NCBI GenBank assembly: GCA_037179385.1
Contig: CM074185.1
Span: forward strand, 13,524,866 to 13,588,865
Direction: 5' to 3'
Source: Holothuria scabra
Lineage: Eukaryota > Echinodermata > Holothuroidea > Aspidochirotida > Holothuriidae
DNA length: 64,000 bases
In this document: positions 11,661 through 23,327 of the stretch, piece by piece
How positions within the stretch are numbered: position 1 is the first letter of the stretch
Layout: each line of letters starts with the position of its first letter
Notes under the pieces: model-generated
Told to the model about the DNA's origin: nothing
What the model saw: only the letters and a program-made list of their open reading frames with translations
Database searches by the model: none
Made by a program: the position numbers and the translations under genes

Positions 11661-14118
11661 TCAGCCGTTTCTGTGTCATTCACATACATTTTGCACGTTT
11701 TGTCTGACTTCTGGTGAAAATAAAAGCCAATGTATCGAACAGTAGCCTATAACCACTAAATCAATGACAGGATCAATATTCAAGAACAAAATAATCACGT
11801 CCCTATAAATTTCAGTTTTTAATTGCTTGTCATACGGCTACAATTGGAAACATTTCAAGAACTATTTGTACAGGTGTATTTGGGTGCAAAATGCAAATTA
11901 ATATGTTACGCTATAGCGTTCGATTTAAATGGTTGGTATAAGCATGTCACCTTCTTTATTATTATAATAAAAGATTTATACTCTCCCATATTCTGCAGTC
12001 ATTATTTTATAAGTATGGTCCCATTTTAAAGCTTGCAACATGTTGCATGTTTTTATTTTATTTATGGTTTATATGCGGTGGCTGTAAGCATTCCGTTCTG
12101 TGCTAACGTTATTGAACCTAATTGAGTAGTATATTATCCATAGAATAATGCAAAGTTTTGAGAAATAGATTTTAGAAAATGGCCCATCCCCCCCCCCCCC
12201 AAAAAAAAAGGGAAATTAACATCGCAGTGACTTCAGACTGTCAGAAGTTTTATCTACACCAGCAGTTGTGTAAACTGTCTTCTTCCCACGAACATTACAA
12301 CGGAAGGCAAGTTATATTTTCAGGTGAGTTCACTCCCACGAGCTATTAATTATTTTATTTATTTGTTTATTTTATTTATTACTGTTTTTATTATTATTAT
12401 TTGACGTAAGCTCACTCCCACACACTAGTTGCATTTGTTGCACAGATTTGCAACGCATGGAGAAAATGAAGCAAACTGGTGCAAGAAGGTATACCATTCC
12501 AGCAAGACGCATGTGTTTTCTGTTAGCAGCGAAAATTGATCTTGTGGAAAATCTTGCACTCTAAAATCAAAACAATGAAATTAGTCACTCTCTAAAAGAT
12601 TGAAAAGTGTGAAATTCACTTAGTGTTAGTTCACTCGAGAAAGAGTAACATTCACCTTAGGGCGAGTGAAAATTTCCTCTTCCACCAGTGCCTGCAATGA
12701 AAACTTTTTAAACAATGATCACTGTAGGCAATCCATTAAGAGTGGAACTTCGCTCTTTGGGGGAAACTTCACTCTCTGAAGAGTGAATTCTTCTTTAGGT
12801 GAATTAACACACTAATGAAGTGAATTCAGACTTTTCACTATATTAGAGAGTGACGTAGTTCACTCTTTTGATTTTAGAATGTGAATTGATCAGTTTTGTA
12901 AATATACCGGTAGTTTTAGAAAATAACAGGCCAAATTACATGCCAATATACCAGAAAATAGATCATAATTTAAAAGAAGAATTTACTTACGAATTTTACA
13001 AAGTTACATTTTCGAGAAAAATTTTACAGATTTTTCCTTATTTTTATTTCAGTTCTTAGAACATCATCAACAATTTAGACATTTTATTTGGTGCATGTAC
13101 AATATGTATTTCCAAGAATCATTAATTGATATTTACAAGATGTTTTAAAGTAGGAATAATGTTGCAAGTATAAGTAACAGTTGCATTTATCAGGAAAAGT
13201 TACATCTGAGTGTCGATAAAATCATAAAACGTGACATACAAATCGTACTGTTGATCTGCCTTTTAGAACGTGCTGGTTTCCTTATTCAGTTAAATTTTCT
13301 ACACTTATTGCAAACTTAAACTTGAACATAATCCTTGAATGGATAAGTTGTGACTGCTTTCATTTATTTTTATAAACTCATAAATGTAGGTTTTCCTATG
13401 TCACATAGAGTGTATGTTTTGTAATCCTGAAGCCCTTTAATGAACCTTTTTAGTACAAATTATTAACCCCAAAACACACCTAGACGAAAGGTAACATCAT
13501 AACATCACTTTAACCCTCGTAGCAGTTGTTGAATATGAGCTCTTTCAACGACGAACATAGTCTTAACACCTATGAACAATGACAGAGATTATCAAATGCG
13601 ATACAGTCATGAGTCCATTTTGACTGGATACCCCTCGACTGTTGATTGGTTGGGATGTATGCATATTCATATTACACAAAAAAAAATTTCAACTGTAACG
13701 TGTTCTTTGTATACGTATATTCACAGCCAGATTATGAAACTTAATATTTTGTAAACTTCAACACTTCAACGACTTGGGGTAGTACCATTTGGTACTAGAG
13801 GGCGATGTTGCGTTGTTTTTTCATTGCAATTTTCCTACGTTCAAACAACGAGTTGGTAGAGACTCTCTGGTTCAAATAACAATACCCTGGATGACCCCAT
13901 TTGACGAACTGGGGACAAGAGTAAACAATCTGAGACATACAAGAAACTGATTCATACCAGACGAAGGACAAACGAAATGTGAGAAGATTGTTTTCCAAAT
14001 TCCAGCCAAAAGTGAAACCATATCTACCATGTGTCATTTCTTACCTTTCTTCAGGGCCGATCAGAACTATTAGGCTTGCTCGTTCGTGGTTGCTTCACAG
14101 TACTCGGAGTTAGTTAAA

Positions 14119-14246
14119 ATGGAACTTCATAGAATTTGTATGATAGCGATATTTATCGCAACATTCACTAATAGTGGACTATCGAGGGCATTACTTCCTT
14201 CCGGCTGTCCAACTTACTGGACCTCTTTCGGGGACAACTGCTACAG
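14119..14246 (+). CDS. CTL-A exon 1
   Basis: Signal peptide and CPTYWTSFGDNCY. It ends TACAG before GTAATT (phase 2). The start is the only ATG directly preceding the hydrophobic segment, and it is matched in CTL-B. Confidence 0.9.
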
Positions 14247-17200
14247 GTAATTAAGTTATAACTAGTACTGGGAGGAAAGAAACAACTGGTACGATCTAAA
14301 AATGCATAGGGTTTTTACAATGTATTTTTCTATTTTTTTTTTTATTTGCGTGTGGAAAAGCAAAGAAATAATAAAAAATTGGGATTCGTCCAATGAATTG
14401 TTACTTTGAGTACTGTAGGCCTAGGGTAAGTAGGGTTTGATCTAGATCGAAGGTTCGCTTAACACAAGGTGTACTAGAGTTTTGATTTCGCCGAACGGCC
14501 CTTTGCCAGAGGGTCGGGAGGACTTTAGAAAAAGGTTCACTAGATCGAACCTTCACTAGGTTCACTAGATAGAAGGCTCACTAAATCTAAGTTTCACTGG
14601 ATCAAAGGTTCACTAGGTAGACCGTTCAATGGATAAAAGGTTCTCTAGATAGAAAGTTCACTAGATAGAAGATCGAACCTTCACTAGGTTCACTAGATAG
14701 AAGGTTCACTAGATCGAACCTTCACTAGTTTCACTAGATAGAGAAGGTTTTTTTTTCTAAAAGTCCCCTCGACTCTCTGGCGAAGAGCCAAGGGGCGAAA
14801 ACCAAACATTTACTCCCAGAGGAGTTCTGCTCCCTTAATCTAAGGTTCACTGGATCAAAGGTCAAAGGTTCACTAGGTAGACGGATATGGGGCTATTCTC
14901 ATTCCCACATCCTCCAAATCAAGGGGATAAACAAAACGCGCCATCACCTTTAACACGATTTCGTTTCGCCGATCAGTGAATTATTAAAAAATGCGTAAAA
15001 AATACCCTTTAGATGGGCCTTCCCAGACTCCGTAAAGAAGCTCCTGGGAAAAAAGTTTTCAATTCAATTTAATTTATTAATCAGTCAATTGGCTGTCCAA
15101 GACATAGGAAATCAAAACATGAAGGAACTCAGTTACTTCTCTCATGGGAAAGTCTTTTCTTCAACGTTATTGGTCAAAATACGATCATGCTTCCATTTCT
15201 AGCTGATTTGACCATGGGAGCTGTCACTAGTTGACTCTGTAACCCTGCACCCTTTGAACACTGTTTAAAAAGTCGTAAATTAACCAATTTTAACACGAAA
15301 ATACAGCTAAGGGCGTTATCATTCGTACATACAAATACTTCATGGTCGAAATAAACCATGTCAGTACTAAGTACTTCTATGGTAAAACCACTGTCATGTA
15401 TACAGTAATTTCCAAAAACTGTAAATTTACGACAAATAACCGTGCAAAATTCTGCTGTTGAAGTACAGAACGGAGCTGTTTCAATAGTTTACGGTAGTCG
15501 GTTGAAACTCCCTGGCTAAATCATCGCAGATGAGCGTTTTTGACATGTGCTTGCAACGTGAAAAGACCTTCACTCCCCGTAAGCCTAAACGTAAAAGCCA
15601 TATGTTTTAATGACGTTGATGTTTTATCGTACATCAAAAGGCCAAACCTCTCACCCCACACTACAATTTTGGTACGGGGTAGCAAAATTTTCAATTGGCT
15701 CAGCTCTTTGATTGACAGCTAATTCAAACAATGCAGAGTACCAAAGCTTATATTACACAGCATGAACGGTACTGAGAGTGTTTTGATTATTTAAAATGAG
15801 TTTTTCTATACTCACCTTAAAGCAATAAATTGAGATTGTATCTGGATGAGGATGAATTTCAGAAAATTGTGGGAGGGACTGAAGTAAGAAGGTTAGGAGA
15901 ATTGGTACTGTCTGGGGTGAGAGAACTGGTCCTTTAAGGCTCAAATATGAATTTGAATTGCCTCACTACTCTTAGAGAAAGAGAGCGGTCAGTGGTCAAT
16001 GGTCACACTCTCCCTACTCTCCTCTCTATAGATAATGAAAAGGATGGTCTTCCCTTTTTAAAGGGCCAATCCCCTCACCCCAAACTGTAATTCTTGTAGG
16101 GGTTAACAAAAATCTCAACTGGCTCAGCTCTTTGATTGACAGCTAACTCAAACAATGCAGAGTACCAAAGCTTATTTTACACAGCATGAACTGTACTGGA
16201 GTGTTTTGATTATATACTTTGAGCTTTTCTATACTCACCTGAGATTGTGTCGATGATGATATCTCAGACAATTGTGGGAGGGACTTAAGTAAGAAGGTTA
16301 GGAGAATTGGGACTGTTTGGAGTGAGAGAATTTGGCCTTTAAGACATTTAATTTTCCAATAAACTTTCTCTCCAAGAATGTCTGCAATACGAGGGAAACT
16401 GCGAAAACGTTATGTGCTATTTTTTATATAACAGATTCTTTGGTCAACGTGTTACCATGAAGCAGGCTCAGTACAACTGTCGCATACACGGCAGCGCAGG
16501 CGGGTTTGCTCACCTGGTTTCGATACATTCTAAAGAGGAGAACGATTTTTTGATGGTACTATTTAAGTCTGCCATCGAAGAATCTTCGGTAAGTTACGCA
16601 AAGTTTAGCGGAGTTAGCCCACTTGAACCATCAGTCCTTTTGTTAGAAGACATAAGAATCGAACTCCACAGAGCAGGCCCGTAGACACAAGTTCTGACAT
16701 ATAGGGCAAACGGTCCGGTCCGATATGGGGCACCAAAGAAGTAATATGGGAGTTTTGTGGTTCAGTGTCTAACCAATTGGTTTAATTAGGCGTGGAATTT
16801 AAGGCAAGAAAGAGGAGTCCCTGGGGACACACCACGTGATTATCGAATAACGCAGACAACGGGTTTGTTATCTTAATGCTACCAGGGGTCCCTCATGTCC
16901 CTTAGACAGGTTGACAGTGTCTGTTGAAAGTTGACACATACGGGCGAAGCGCGCGATAATGTCTTCTAACGAGTGTTCCAATGAGATTTCACCCCTCCGT
17001 TCACGATACAGGGACGTGTAAAGTCTCCAAAAGTAAAGGGTACAAGAGTGTGATTACGATGGTACAGTACTTCTTCAGCTCAGTAAGGTAAGGATTGGAG
17101 TAAAGCAGGGGATCAGGGAACAGAAACTTACATGGGTTGTTGTAGTGATTTGAGTAAAAAGAACTTCCACGATTAAAAGAACGGGTGGTCACACGAAGTT

Positions 17201-20014
17201 TTGTTGTAAGAGGGCTACTTATTCTAAGCATTAAGGCAAAATTTTTTTTGAAATCCGATGTATGATTCTAAAGACTGCAAGAGTTTAGACCTTATAGTCT
17301 GGGCCTTTTTCAAATAAAAAATCGAGACATTTCGCCCCATCCAACATAAAGTTCGGAACGATATTGATGGCAACGAAACTGATCTAGTTGACAGAACAAA
17401 GTTTATCGGTATTCGCTTAGACTCCCATCTATCACGGAAAAATTACTGGTACATTTTTAAATTCTAAGGTATTTAACTGAAGGTTTTTACAGCAATGTAA
17501 ACATTATACAACCTCATGTTTTCAGAATGCCCACTAAGCTCTTCACTGACCTGCATTGTTATGCTCACTTAATTAAGGTGTTTAAAATGTTTTTCTAACA
17601 CTTTTCGTCTCCACTTTGTAAACATGCTTAAAGGCCCTGTTCTCTCACCCAAAAAGTACAAATTCTCCTGACCAAGCCCCTCCCACAATTGTCTGAAATT
17701 CCTCCTCATCCAGACACAATCTCAGTTTATTGCTTCAGGGTGAGTATAGAAAAACTCTATATACTAATCAAAACACTCTCAGTACTGTTCATGCTTTGTG
17801 ATATAAGCTTTGGCACTCTGCATTGTTTGAATTAGCTGTCAATCAAAGAGCAGAGCCAATTGAGAATTTCGGTACCCGGGTTCCAAAACTAGTTTGGGGT
17901 GAGAGGTTTGGCCCTTTAAATACCAAACACATAGAATATCACTCTATTAGAGTTAAGGCCGAAGAGTTGCTCGGCGATGCTTGTTAACCAAGAAAATATC
18001 AGGTATCCATTGACAAAATGTTGGTTCAGAAAGTTTCTTATTCAAATGAAACGTTTGGGTACCTCATAGCCAACCGTCAAAAGGAGTCGAATAAACCAGT
18101 TCGAAGTTTCTTCAAGGGGTAATATTGCGCAATAGGTCAAAGGTCAACGGTTAATACCTTTACGTGTGTTTAAACTAATGGCGGGATGTTAACACACATA
18201 ACACAGTGTGCTATGCGCGACCGGCTGAGTGCTCAGATGTTTTGTTACCAGTTGACCTGAACAGAAAGGTTTCTAACGCTTGCGCAGATGTAAACTTCGA
18301 ATTCATCTATTTGAATTTAATTTCAAAATCTTCTCTACTCATCCAGTTCAATCAAATTTCCGAAGTTTTAGTCTCTCCCATAGAAGTCTAAATCTCCTTT
18401 TTGCGCAGACACATGATCAAAATTTATAATTCTGGTTAGTATGCAAGGTCTAATGTGTATTCAAAACATTCCCTGTGTATGATTTGTAATATAAGCTACA
18501 TTATATTGTTTGAGTATCATGTCATTCAAAGAAAAATTAAGTGAGAATTTGGTCCCTCTACCAAAAATGTAGTTTGGGTGAAGAACGGCTGACGAATAAA
18601 AAGAGTTCAAGAAAGCACTAATTTGATTCGTCCAAAATGTTTCACGGAGCCTGCCTTTACCACGCGGAGCGAACTGTGTTTTCTCAGCTCCTCAGCTTCC
18701 AATAGTTACGGATATGACTGAACAAGGAATATGCCGCACAGCCTGCTACGCAGGTAAGCATGTAATGTGCTTTTGTGCAAAGAAGTTGTACGCCCTACGA
18801 CAGCATGTTGCACCCATGCAGCTCAGACTGCCAAAATTGGGTTCTAAAAACCTCTTATTTGATCTAGTGGTCGAGCATTCCCTTCCCAATGTGGACACGA
18901 GGTCCGGTTTAAATTCCCAGATCGATTGTAACCACGAATTTTAAAAATGGAAAGTACTGCTGTTGTGCCTTGCGTAATACTCCTTAGTACTTCCATGAAT
19001 GGAGTAGGGAAGAGAATCTACTGAGTGCCCCACTACTGGAAAAGGGGTCTTTTGTTAAGCGAGCGCCTGTCGATTTTTACCCCCTGTTCGCGATATTTCG
19101 AGCCCGGTACGTACCAAAAGCGACACGACACGGCGCTAGCAATGTTCAGATTTCAACACCCGAACAAACTCTCTTGTTCCAGATGCGCAATTGCAGCAGC
19201 CAAGATTGAAATAAAGATAAAATAAGCTACTCGTGTCATCTGTGTGTTGTTATTCTTCATTTTTTCCGTCCTGAGTACGACGGATGTAAAACTGCATCCA
19301 GGTGGGCTGTGGAGGTCGTATGTGGAGAGAAGGTTGTCCCCGACTATCGCCTATAAGATGTGCATGTAAAAACGTCATTATTCATTCCATGACTGACTGG
19401 TTGTCGGCGCCACAAGACCGATCAAGTCCCCATGGTCGTCCCCCTGTGGGCTGGGGATTCTAGAATTTGTCCACGGTATTCCCCGCCTGTCGCAAGAGAC
19501 GACGAAACGACAGGACTTGAACAGTATTTGAACAGGATGACACTATGTTGGTGTTTCGTTAAATGTTATCTAAAGGACGGACGAAAGCCAAACTAAGTCA
19601 AGGAGGCTTAATATTTGTTACAAACTAATTCAACCGGGTCATATATTAATCAAATATGAGTTAATATCGTTGACTAAAGTGATTGGTGGATTCAGGCACT
19701 CATTGACTAATATTTGTTTTCAGCGAAGAAATGTGCTGTCCTTAATGAGTCTTACTTGCTTATTTTGACAGGATCAACACCGACATGTTTGGATAGGCTT
19801 TAGCAAGGAAGCCGGTGCAGGGAGACGCTTCGATTGGAGTGATGGCACTAGTACAGACTTCTTTAATTGGGGTGCCGGCCGTCCAACCGCTTCAACATCA
19901 GCACAGGCTGTTGTCCTGATACACCCGAACCACGGCGATAGCGGTCGATGGCACGAGACATCTCCGGCATCAAATCAGCGATATATTTGCAAAATGCCCA
20001 CGTATGATCAATAA
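14119..20014 (+). CDS. CTL-A: secreted C-type lectin-like protein, intact three-exon gene
   Basis: CDS joins 14119-14246, 16435-16588 and 19772-20014 (525 nt, 174 residues). Residues 1-24 form a signal peptide (MELHRICMIAIFIATF). The rest is a single C-type lectin domain: CPTYW and NCYRFFGQRV at the start, YNC ending helix 2, VSIHS, WIGF, FDWSDG, NW and a final YICK. Splice sites are GT/AG with phases 2 and 0. The N-terminal and outer disulfide cysteines are present. The inner pair expected before and after the W-D block is missing (GRWHETSP has no Cys), and the usual EPN/QPD sugar-selectivity motif reads GRP. A secreted adhesion or immune role is inferred; the ligand cannot be told. AATAAA overlaps the stop and recurs at 20258. 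Confidence 0.9.
14486..14800. mobile_element. Inverted-repeat element with internal GGTTCACTAGAT minisatellite (copy A)
   Basis: The left end is TTTCGCCGAACGGCCCTTTG followed by CCAGAGGGTCGGGAGGACTT. The right end is AAGTCCCCTCGACTCTCTGG followed by CGAAGAGCCAAGGGGCGAAA, an imperfect inverted repeat of ~45 bp. Between them are tandem variants of GGTTCACTAGATAGAA and GATCGAACCTTCACTA. The element sits in CTL-A intron 1. The copy-B version (56515-56905) is longer because it has more minisatellite units. Related ends occur in inverse orientation near 40062 and 40285. Confidence 0.65.
15634..15937 (+). mobile_element. TTAA-type MITE (family 2) in CTL-A intron 1
   Basis: Ends are AGGCCAAACCTCTCACCCC and GGGGTGAGAGAACTGGTCCT. 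The right flank is TTAA, and the left flank is TCAA here but TTAA in copy B (57685), so the insertion predates the duplication and the left site mutated afterwards. The interior CAATTGGCTCAGCTCTTTGA is shared with the elements at 16058, 17628 and 7430. Confidence 0.75.
16058..16342 (+). mobile_element. TTAA-type MITE (family 2), second intronic copy
   Basis: TTAA at 16058-16061 and 16339-16342. Ends are AGGGCCAATCCCCTCACCCC and GGAGTGAGAGAATTTGGCCT. Its right end lies 92 bp before CTL-A exon 2. The copy-B version is 58111-58379. Confidence 0.75.
16435..16588 (+). CDS. CTL-A exon 2
   Basis: 154 nt: one base completing the split Arg codon plus 51 codons, with FFGQRVTMKQAQYNC and HLVSIHSKEEND. 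The acceptor is TATAACAG and the donor TCG before GTAAGT (phase 0). The length equals that of CTL-C exon 2. Confidence 0.9.
17628..17919 (+). mobile_element. TTAA MITE present in copy A, absent from copy B
   Basis: Flanked by TTAA at 17628-17631 and 17916-17919. Ends are AGGCCCTGTTCTCTCACCC and GGGGTGAGAGGTTTGGCCCT. At the paralogous place in copy B the sequence is AACATGCTTAAATAC with a single TTAA (59679-59682). This is a clean filled/empty pair, consistent with either insertion after the duplication or precise excision in copy B. Confidence 0.85.
18320..18600 (+). mobile_element. Degenerate relative of the TTAA MITEs
   Basis: The interior resembles the 7430 and 48180 elements (GCAGACACATGATC, CTAATGTGTATTCAAAACATTCCC, TTGTTTGAGTATCATGTCATTCAAAG, GTAGTTTGGGTGAAGAACGG). 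The ends are decayed and no target duplication is clear. Copy B has it at about 60090-60360. Confidence 0.5.
19424..19600 (+). mobile_element. SINE-like dispersed repeat (copy A)
   Basis: Contains CCCATGG, GGGG, CACGGTATTCCCCGCCTGTC, AAGAGACGAC, a TTTGAACAGG block, then GACACTATGTTGGTGTTTCG and TTAAAT. The same order of blocks is found at 44527-44750, 61188-61362 and, split by another insertion, at 33240-33995. A conserved core plus a GTTGGTG..CGTTAAAT tail fits a SINE family. I cannot place a clear tRNA-type head. Confidence 0.5.
19772..20014 (+). CDS. CTL-A exon 3
   Basis: 80 codons plus TAA, in phase 0 after acceptor TTTTGACAG. It encodes HVWIGF, RRFDWSDGTS, FFNWGAGRPT, QAVVLIHPNH, GRWHET and RYICKMP. 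Only one cysteine (YICK) is present where a canonical domain would have three. Confidence 0.9.
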   Translation, partial: DQHRHVWIGFSKEAGAGRRFDWSDGTSTDFFNWGAGRPTASTSAQAVVLIHPNHGDSGRWHETSPASNQRYICKMPTYDQ

Positions 20015-21492
20015 ATTCACTAAAGTGAAGATTCTCATTAAATTCAACAAAATGTAGCGCTTGATAGACGGTAAACTTGCGGTTAACATTAGAAAAGTTT
20101 GCACCTTGAACAGTGGGCATTTAAACTCTGACATTGATATATCTTATCTTCCGAATCCAGCAGTACAATGACATAAATTTGCGCGTAACCTTCACGCACT
20201 GGGCATCAACCTTCAACAGATTTGAAGGGATTGATTTGTATTTCTACAGATAATTTGAATAAAACCGAAATCAGTAACTGGATTAGTGAACTATTAAATC
20301 TTTAAATTTGGATATCGTTCACTTTTAGTGAAGTTAATAAACAAAATAAAATTTAAAATGCGAGAATAAAATGAAAAAGTTCTAATTTCTAAAATGAAAG
20401 TTCTAATTTCAATGTACTGGTAAGGTACTTATGTATTAACAATTGCTTACATATCGGAATGTTTAACCTTCAAATCGCGCACAGCAGGATCTTTCGCGGA
20501 ATCGGTCTGTGAGCTAGCACGCTACAAATGGTATTACGTAATCAAGTTTAATTAAAGATGTTTCCAATTTAATGTCAAAATGACGAGGGTTTTCTTTGGC
20601 CAATCCAGCTGAATCTTAAAAATGTTTTAGGGAATGATTTGTAAATTAGTTTTAAACCACGTGATTCTTTTGGGGATTTTTTTTTTTTTTTTTTTGCTGC
20701 TATGGGCAGAAAACACTCTAAAATCTGCGTTTCCAAGAGATTAATTATGAAATCACCTCTTTTTTAACTGGAAATTGACGAAACTTTTTTCAAGATACCA
20801 AAATAAGACTTGTAACTGTTTAAAGAGAAGTGTTTGAATTAATCAAACGTGAGGGAAATGCGTTTATTTTTTACATGTTTGGGCAGATATGGTTCAGTTT
20901 ATCAGAAATTGTTCCTTATTTATTTTTTAGTAATTAAGTTGTTAAGTCCGTACACTAAACTGCTGAACACATTTGCACTAAAAGTTCCTATATATGCCCA
21001 AAATGGCGAAAAATCACGGAATTTTGACCTAACCGGAAGTTACGTTCAACAACTGGTCGTAGCTGCTTTGCGAAAATCATAGCACTTCCACTTTTGTGGA
21101 AGTTTTAAAGTTTTATTGATCATTTATGTTCAAATTTGTTTATGTGTATAGTGTTGATAAATGTCCATTGACAATATCTGGCAAAGATTTAACTAATTAC
21201 AAGAAATTTAACGCGTCGGTAATTTTAACATTTTTGAAAACTTTGGATAAAATCGCATTAACCAAGACCATTAACTTAAAAATGTTGCAGTGTTGAATCA
21301 TTACTGAGAGCAGCTGCCCACATCGAACTGTAACTCACGCTCAAATTTCGTCATTTTGACAGCGAAAAATGAATTTCAGCAAAGAGGACCGCCTTGACGT
21401 ACCTAATGACGAAAAGTCTTAACACCCACAAATTTGGTCTGAAAAGTGTGTTATATATAATTATAAATATACAACATCGTAATGGGCGTATG
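20015..21492. other. 3' flank of CTL-A
   Basis: Several AATAAA signals (20010, 20258, then clustered to about 20370) lie after the stop; the one at 20258 fits a 3' UTR of ~250 nt. Beyond them is AT-rich non-coding DNA with a T tract near 20680 and a short hairpin (CACTTCCAC/GTGGAAGT) near 21082. It is conserved in copy B apart from the insertion at 62.14-62.79 kb. Confidence 0.45.
20258..20263 (+). promoter_or_regulatory. Candidate polyadenylation signal of CTL-A
   Basis: AATAAA 244 bases after the stop codon, retained in copy B. The choice among several nearby AATAAA sites is a guess. Confidence 0.35.
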
Positions 21493-22030
21493 GAATAACG
21501 TTTTAACATTTATTCAGGAATTTCAGATGTTTACAATTAATTTTAGATATCTCTAATTCAATTCCAGGTATCTTCAAATAATTGCAGATATCTTCAAATT
21601 ATTTCCAGATCATTGAATAATTGCAGATATCTTAAAACAATTTTAGATATCTCGAAATAACGAAGTATTCAAGATATCTCTAATTCAATTCCAGATATCT
21701 CTAATTCAATTCCAGATATCTCTAATTCAATTCCAGATATCTCTAATTCAATTCCAGATATCTCTAATTCAATTCCAGATGTCTCTAATTCAATTTTAGA
21801 TATCTCTAATTCTGTTTCAGATATCTTGAATTCAATTTTAGATATCTCTAATTCTGTTTCAGATATCTTGAATTCAATTTTAGATATCTCTAATTCTGTT
21901 TCAGATATCTCTTATTCTATTTGAGATATCTGTAATTCTATTTCAGATATCTAAAAAAGTGCATTGTTTTAGATACCTGAAATTTATTCGAGATTTCTGA
22001 AATTCCTGAATAAATGTTAAAACGGTATTC
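21493..22030. mobile_element. Inverted-repeat element filled with GATATC minisatellite
   Basis: Terminal inverted repeats of 34 bp at 21493-21526 and 21997-22030 match except for one base. The core is GTTTTAACATTTATTCAGGA followed by ATTTCAG. The interior (21527-21996) is a tandem array of ~21 bp units, AGATATCTCTAATTCAATTC and variants, each centred on the palindrome GATATC. No target duplication is obvious. The left end recurs at 63874 in copy B and runs off the window, so the insertion predates the duplication. Confidence 0.8.
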
Positions 22031-22497
22031 AATAGGGACGCCTGTGGGAAGTGCCCGCCGCTTAATTATTACCTTTCACGGTAATACGCGGGGTCACAGC
22101 ACTTGGCAATTTTGAAAGTATAAGCATGCACTAACGCACTTTTACTACCTTCACACTGAGTTTATTCGCAATACGTGCTGGCTCATCGAGGTGAAGCGAG
22201 AAAGAACGGAATATGCACTGATTGGACGTAACACACATGCACCGAATCTCACACACACTATCTTAGAATGAATCGCGAGAACGGGCAAGGATGGGACAGC
22301 GGTCCAGAACGTCAACCCTTGTTTAACATTCGATTCCGTTTTACCCGTTCAAAAATAGGACTAAGGTCGTACTTAGAATAAAATTGCCGTTCTGGGAGCA
22401 GACTTGCGCTATTGTGAACGTGGAACGAACTGTGGGCGAAAACGAGCTAAAAATTATGCAAAAGGTGAAAATGAGTACCATCCATCACCGATGTTGG
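22031..22497. other. Gene-free stretch before the 5' LTR
   Basis: Moderate-GC DNA without recognisable exons or element ends. It directly abuts the LTR at 22498. Confidence 0.35.
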
Positions 22498-23327
22498 TGT
22501 AAAGAAGTGAGCCCTCTATATAAATTTGTATAATGCTCTATTTTACCTCCTGATGTAATTGGGCGTTCCATGCAGTTTGTACCCTTTAGGGAATGGGTTT
22601 GTCCGGGTCAATTGCGGATCACTATAAAAGGAATTTTCGCGCCTTTCCCACACCCTTTTCTGCCTGATGCCAGCTGAACGGTATTTACCTTCACAGATGT
22701 CTTATTATAGCATCTCTTTCACATAGTATGGAGACAACGCCTACTCGTTTGCCTTGATCTTAGGAACTGCTATTTTAAGAAGCCCAAAGAGGTACGTTTT
22801 GGTGTAATTATTTCTCTTGTTTAAGGGTTTAGCAGTGTTTTTTAGTTGCGGTATGTGAGATGGTTTGGGGGTGGAATGTTGTAGGTTACTTCCCTTTGTA
22901 CATACAGAAAAGTAGTTGGGAATGTACTTTGCGACTTTGCGTGCGTGCGAAATGGTAATGTATACCTGTATACCTTGTATATGTTAATTTGCGATATTGA
23001 ATTGCAATGTATTTGTATGTATATAATGAACTGCGATACACATGTTGTGCGTATAGTATATTTAACTGCGTTATACATTCGTTTTTAGTTGCATTTTGTG
23101 ATATCTGTATTTCTGTGTATTTTGTATTTTTGTACTTTTGAGTATTTTGTATTTTCTGTTTTTGTATAGTTTTCACGGAATCCGGAGGTGGATTGAGCTT
23201 CGGCTCGTTGCGTGCGACTGATATACAGTACAAATAGTAAAATATACCACCGCTCCATTCCAGTCGATGCCTTTGAGTCTTTTTTGCGTGAGTTCCTGTA
23301 TTGCGTATCTCCCCCATAAACAGCTAC
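22498..23327 (+). repeat. 5' LTR of the BEL/Pao element
   Basis: Begins TGTAAAGAAGTGAGCCC and ends CCATAAACAGCTAC. It matches 31013-31847 throughout with a few substitutions and 1-3 base indels. Open frames inside it on the minus strand occur in both LTRs and are not genes. Confidence 0.93.
22623..22630 (+). promoter_or_regulatory. TATA box of the 5' LTR
   Basis: TATAAAAG in the context GGATCACTATAAAAGGAATT, conserved in the 3' LTR at 31138-31145. It would drive the genomic transcript; the transcription start is not determined. Confidence 0.55.

Larger units (their letters stand above)
11111..14118. other. 5' flank of CTL-A, no gene recognised
   Basis: Non-coding DNA; from 11416 onward it is conserved in copy B (53457-56139). 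It holds two hairpins (11171-11203, 11638-11660), a poly-C/poly-A tract near 12190, and TTTATTTA-rich sequence near 12350-12400. A cluster of GTTCACTC/GAGTGAA-type short inverted motifs runs from 12600 to 12870. No TATA box is evident just before the CTL-A ATG. Confidence 0.4.
16589..19771 (+). other. CTL-A intron 2
   Basis: A 3.2 kb intron with a TTAA MITE (17628-17919), a degenerate MITE (about 18320-18600) and a SINE-like repeat (about 19424-19600). The short open frames within it are conserved in copy B simply because the whole segment is duplicated. Confidence 0.6.
3459..21621 (+). repeat. Segmental duplication, copy A
   Basis: From the ACCGAAAA-TT-TGGCCCCCAATAAG block onward this segment is collinear, in the same orientation, with 51044-64000. 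It includes the complete lectin gene CTL-A, its introns and flanks. Relative to copy B it carries extra DNA at about 3945-4748, 6828-11415 and 17632-17919, and it lacks about 0.64 kb present at 62.14-62.79 kb. The lectin exons and immediate flanks look ~98-99% identical by eye, while the region before 6.8 kb is more diverged. The end given is where copy B is cut by the window edge, not a true boundary. Confidence 0.85.

Noticed and set aside
22886..23317. 143-codon minus-strand open frame in the 5' LTR
   Set aside because: It lies entirely inside an LTR, antisense to the element, and is broken in the 3' LTR; an AT-rich by-product.
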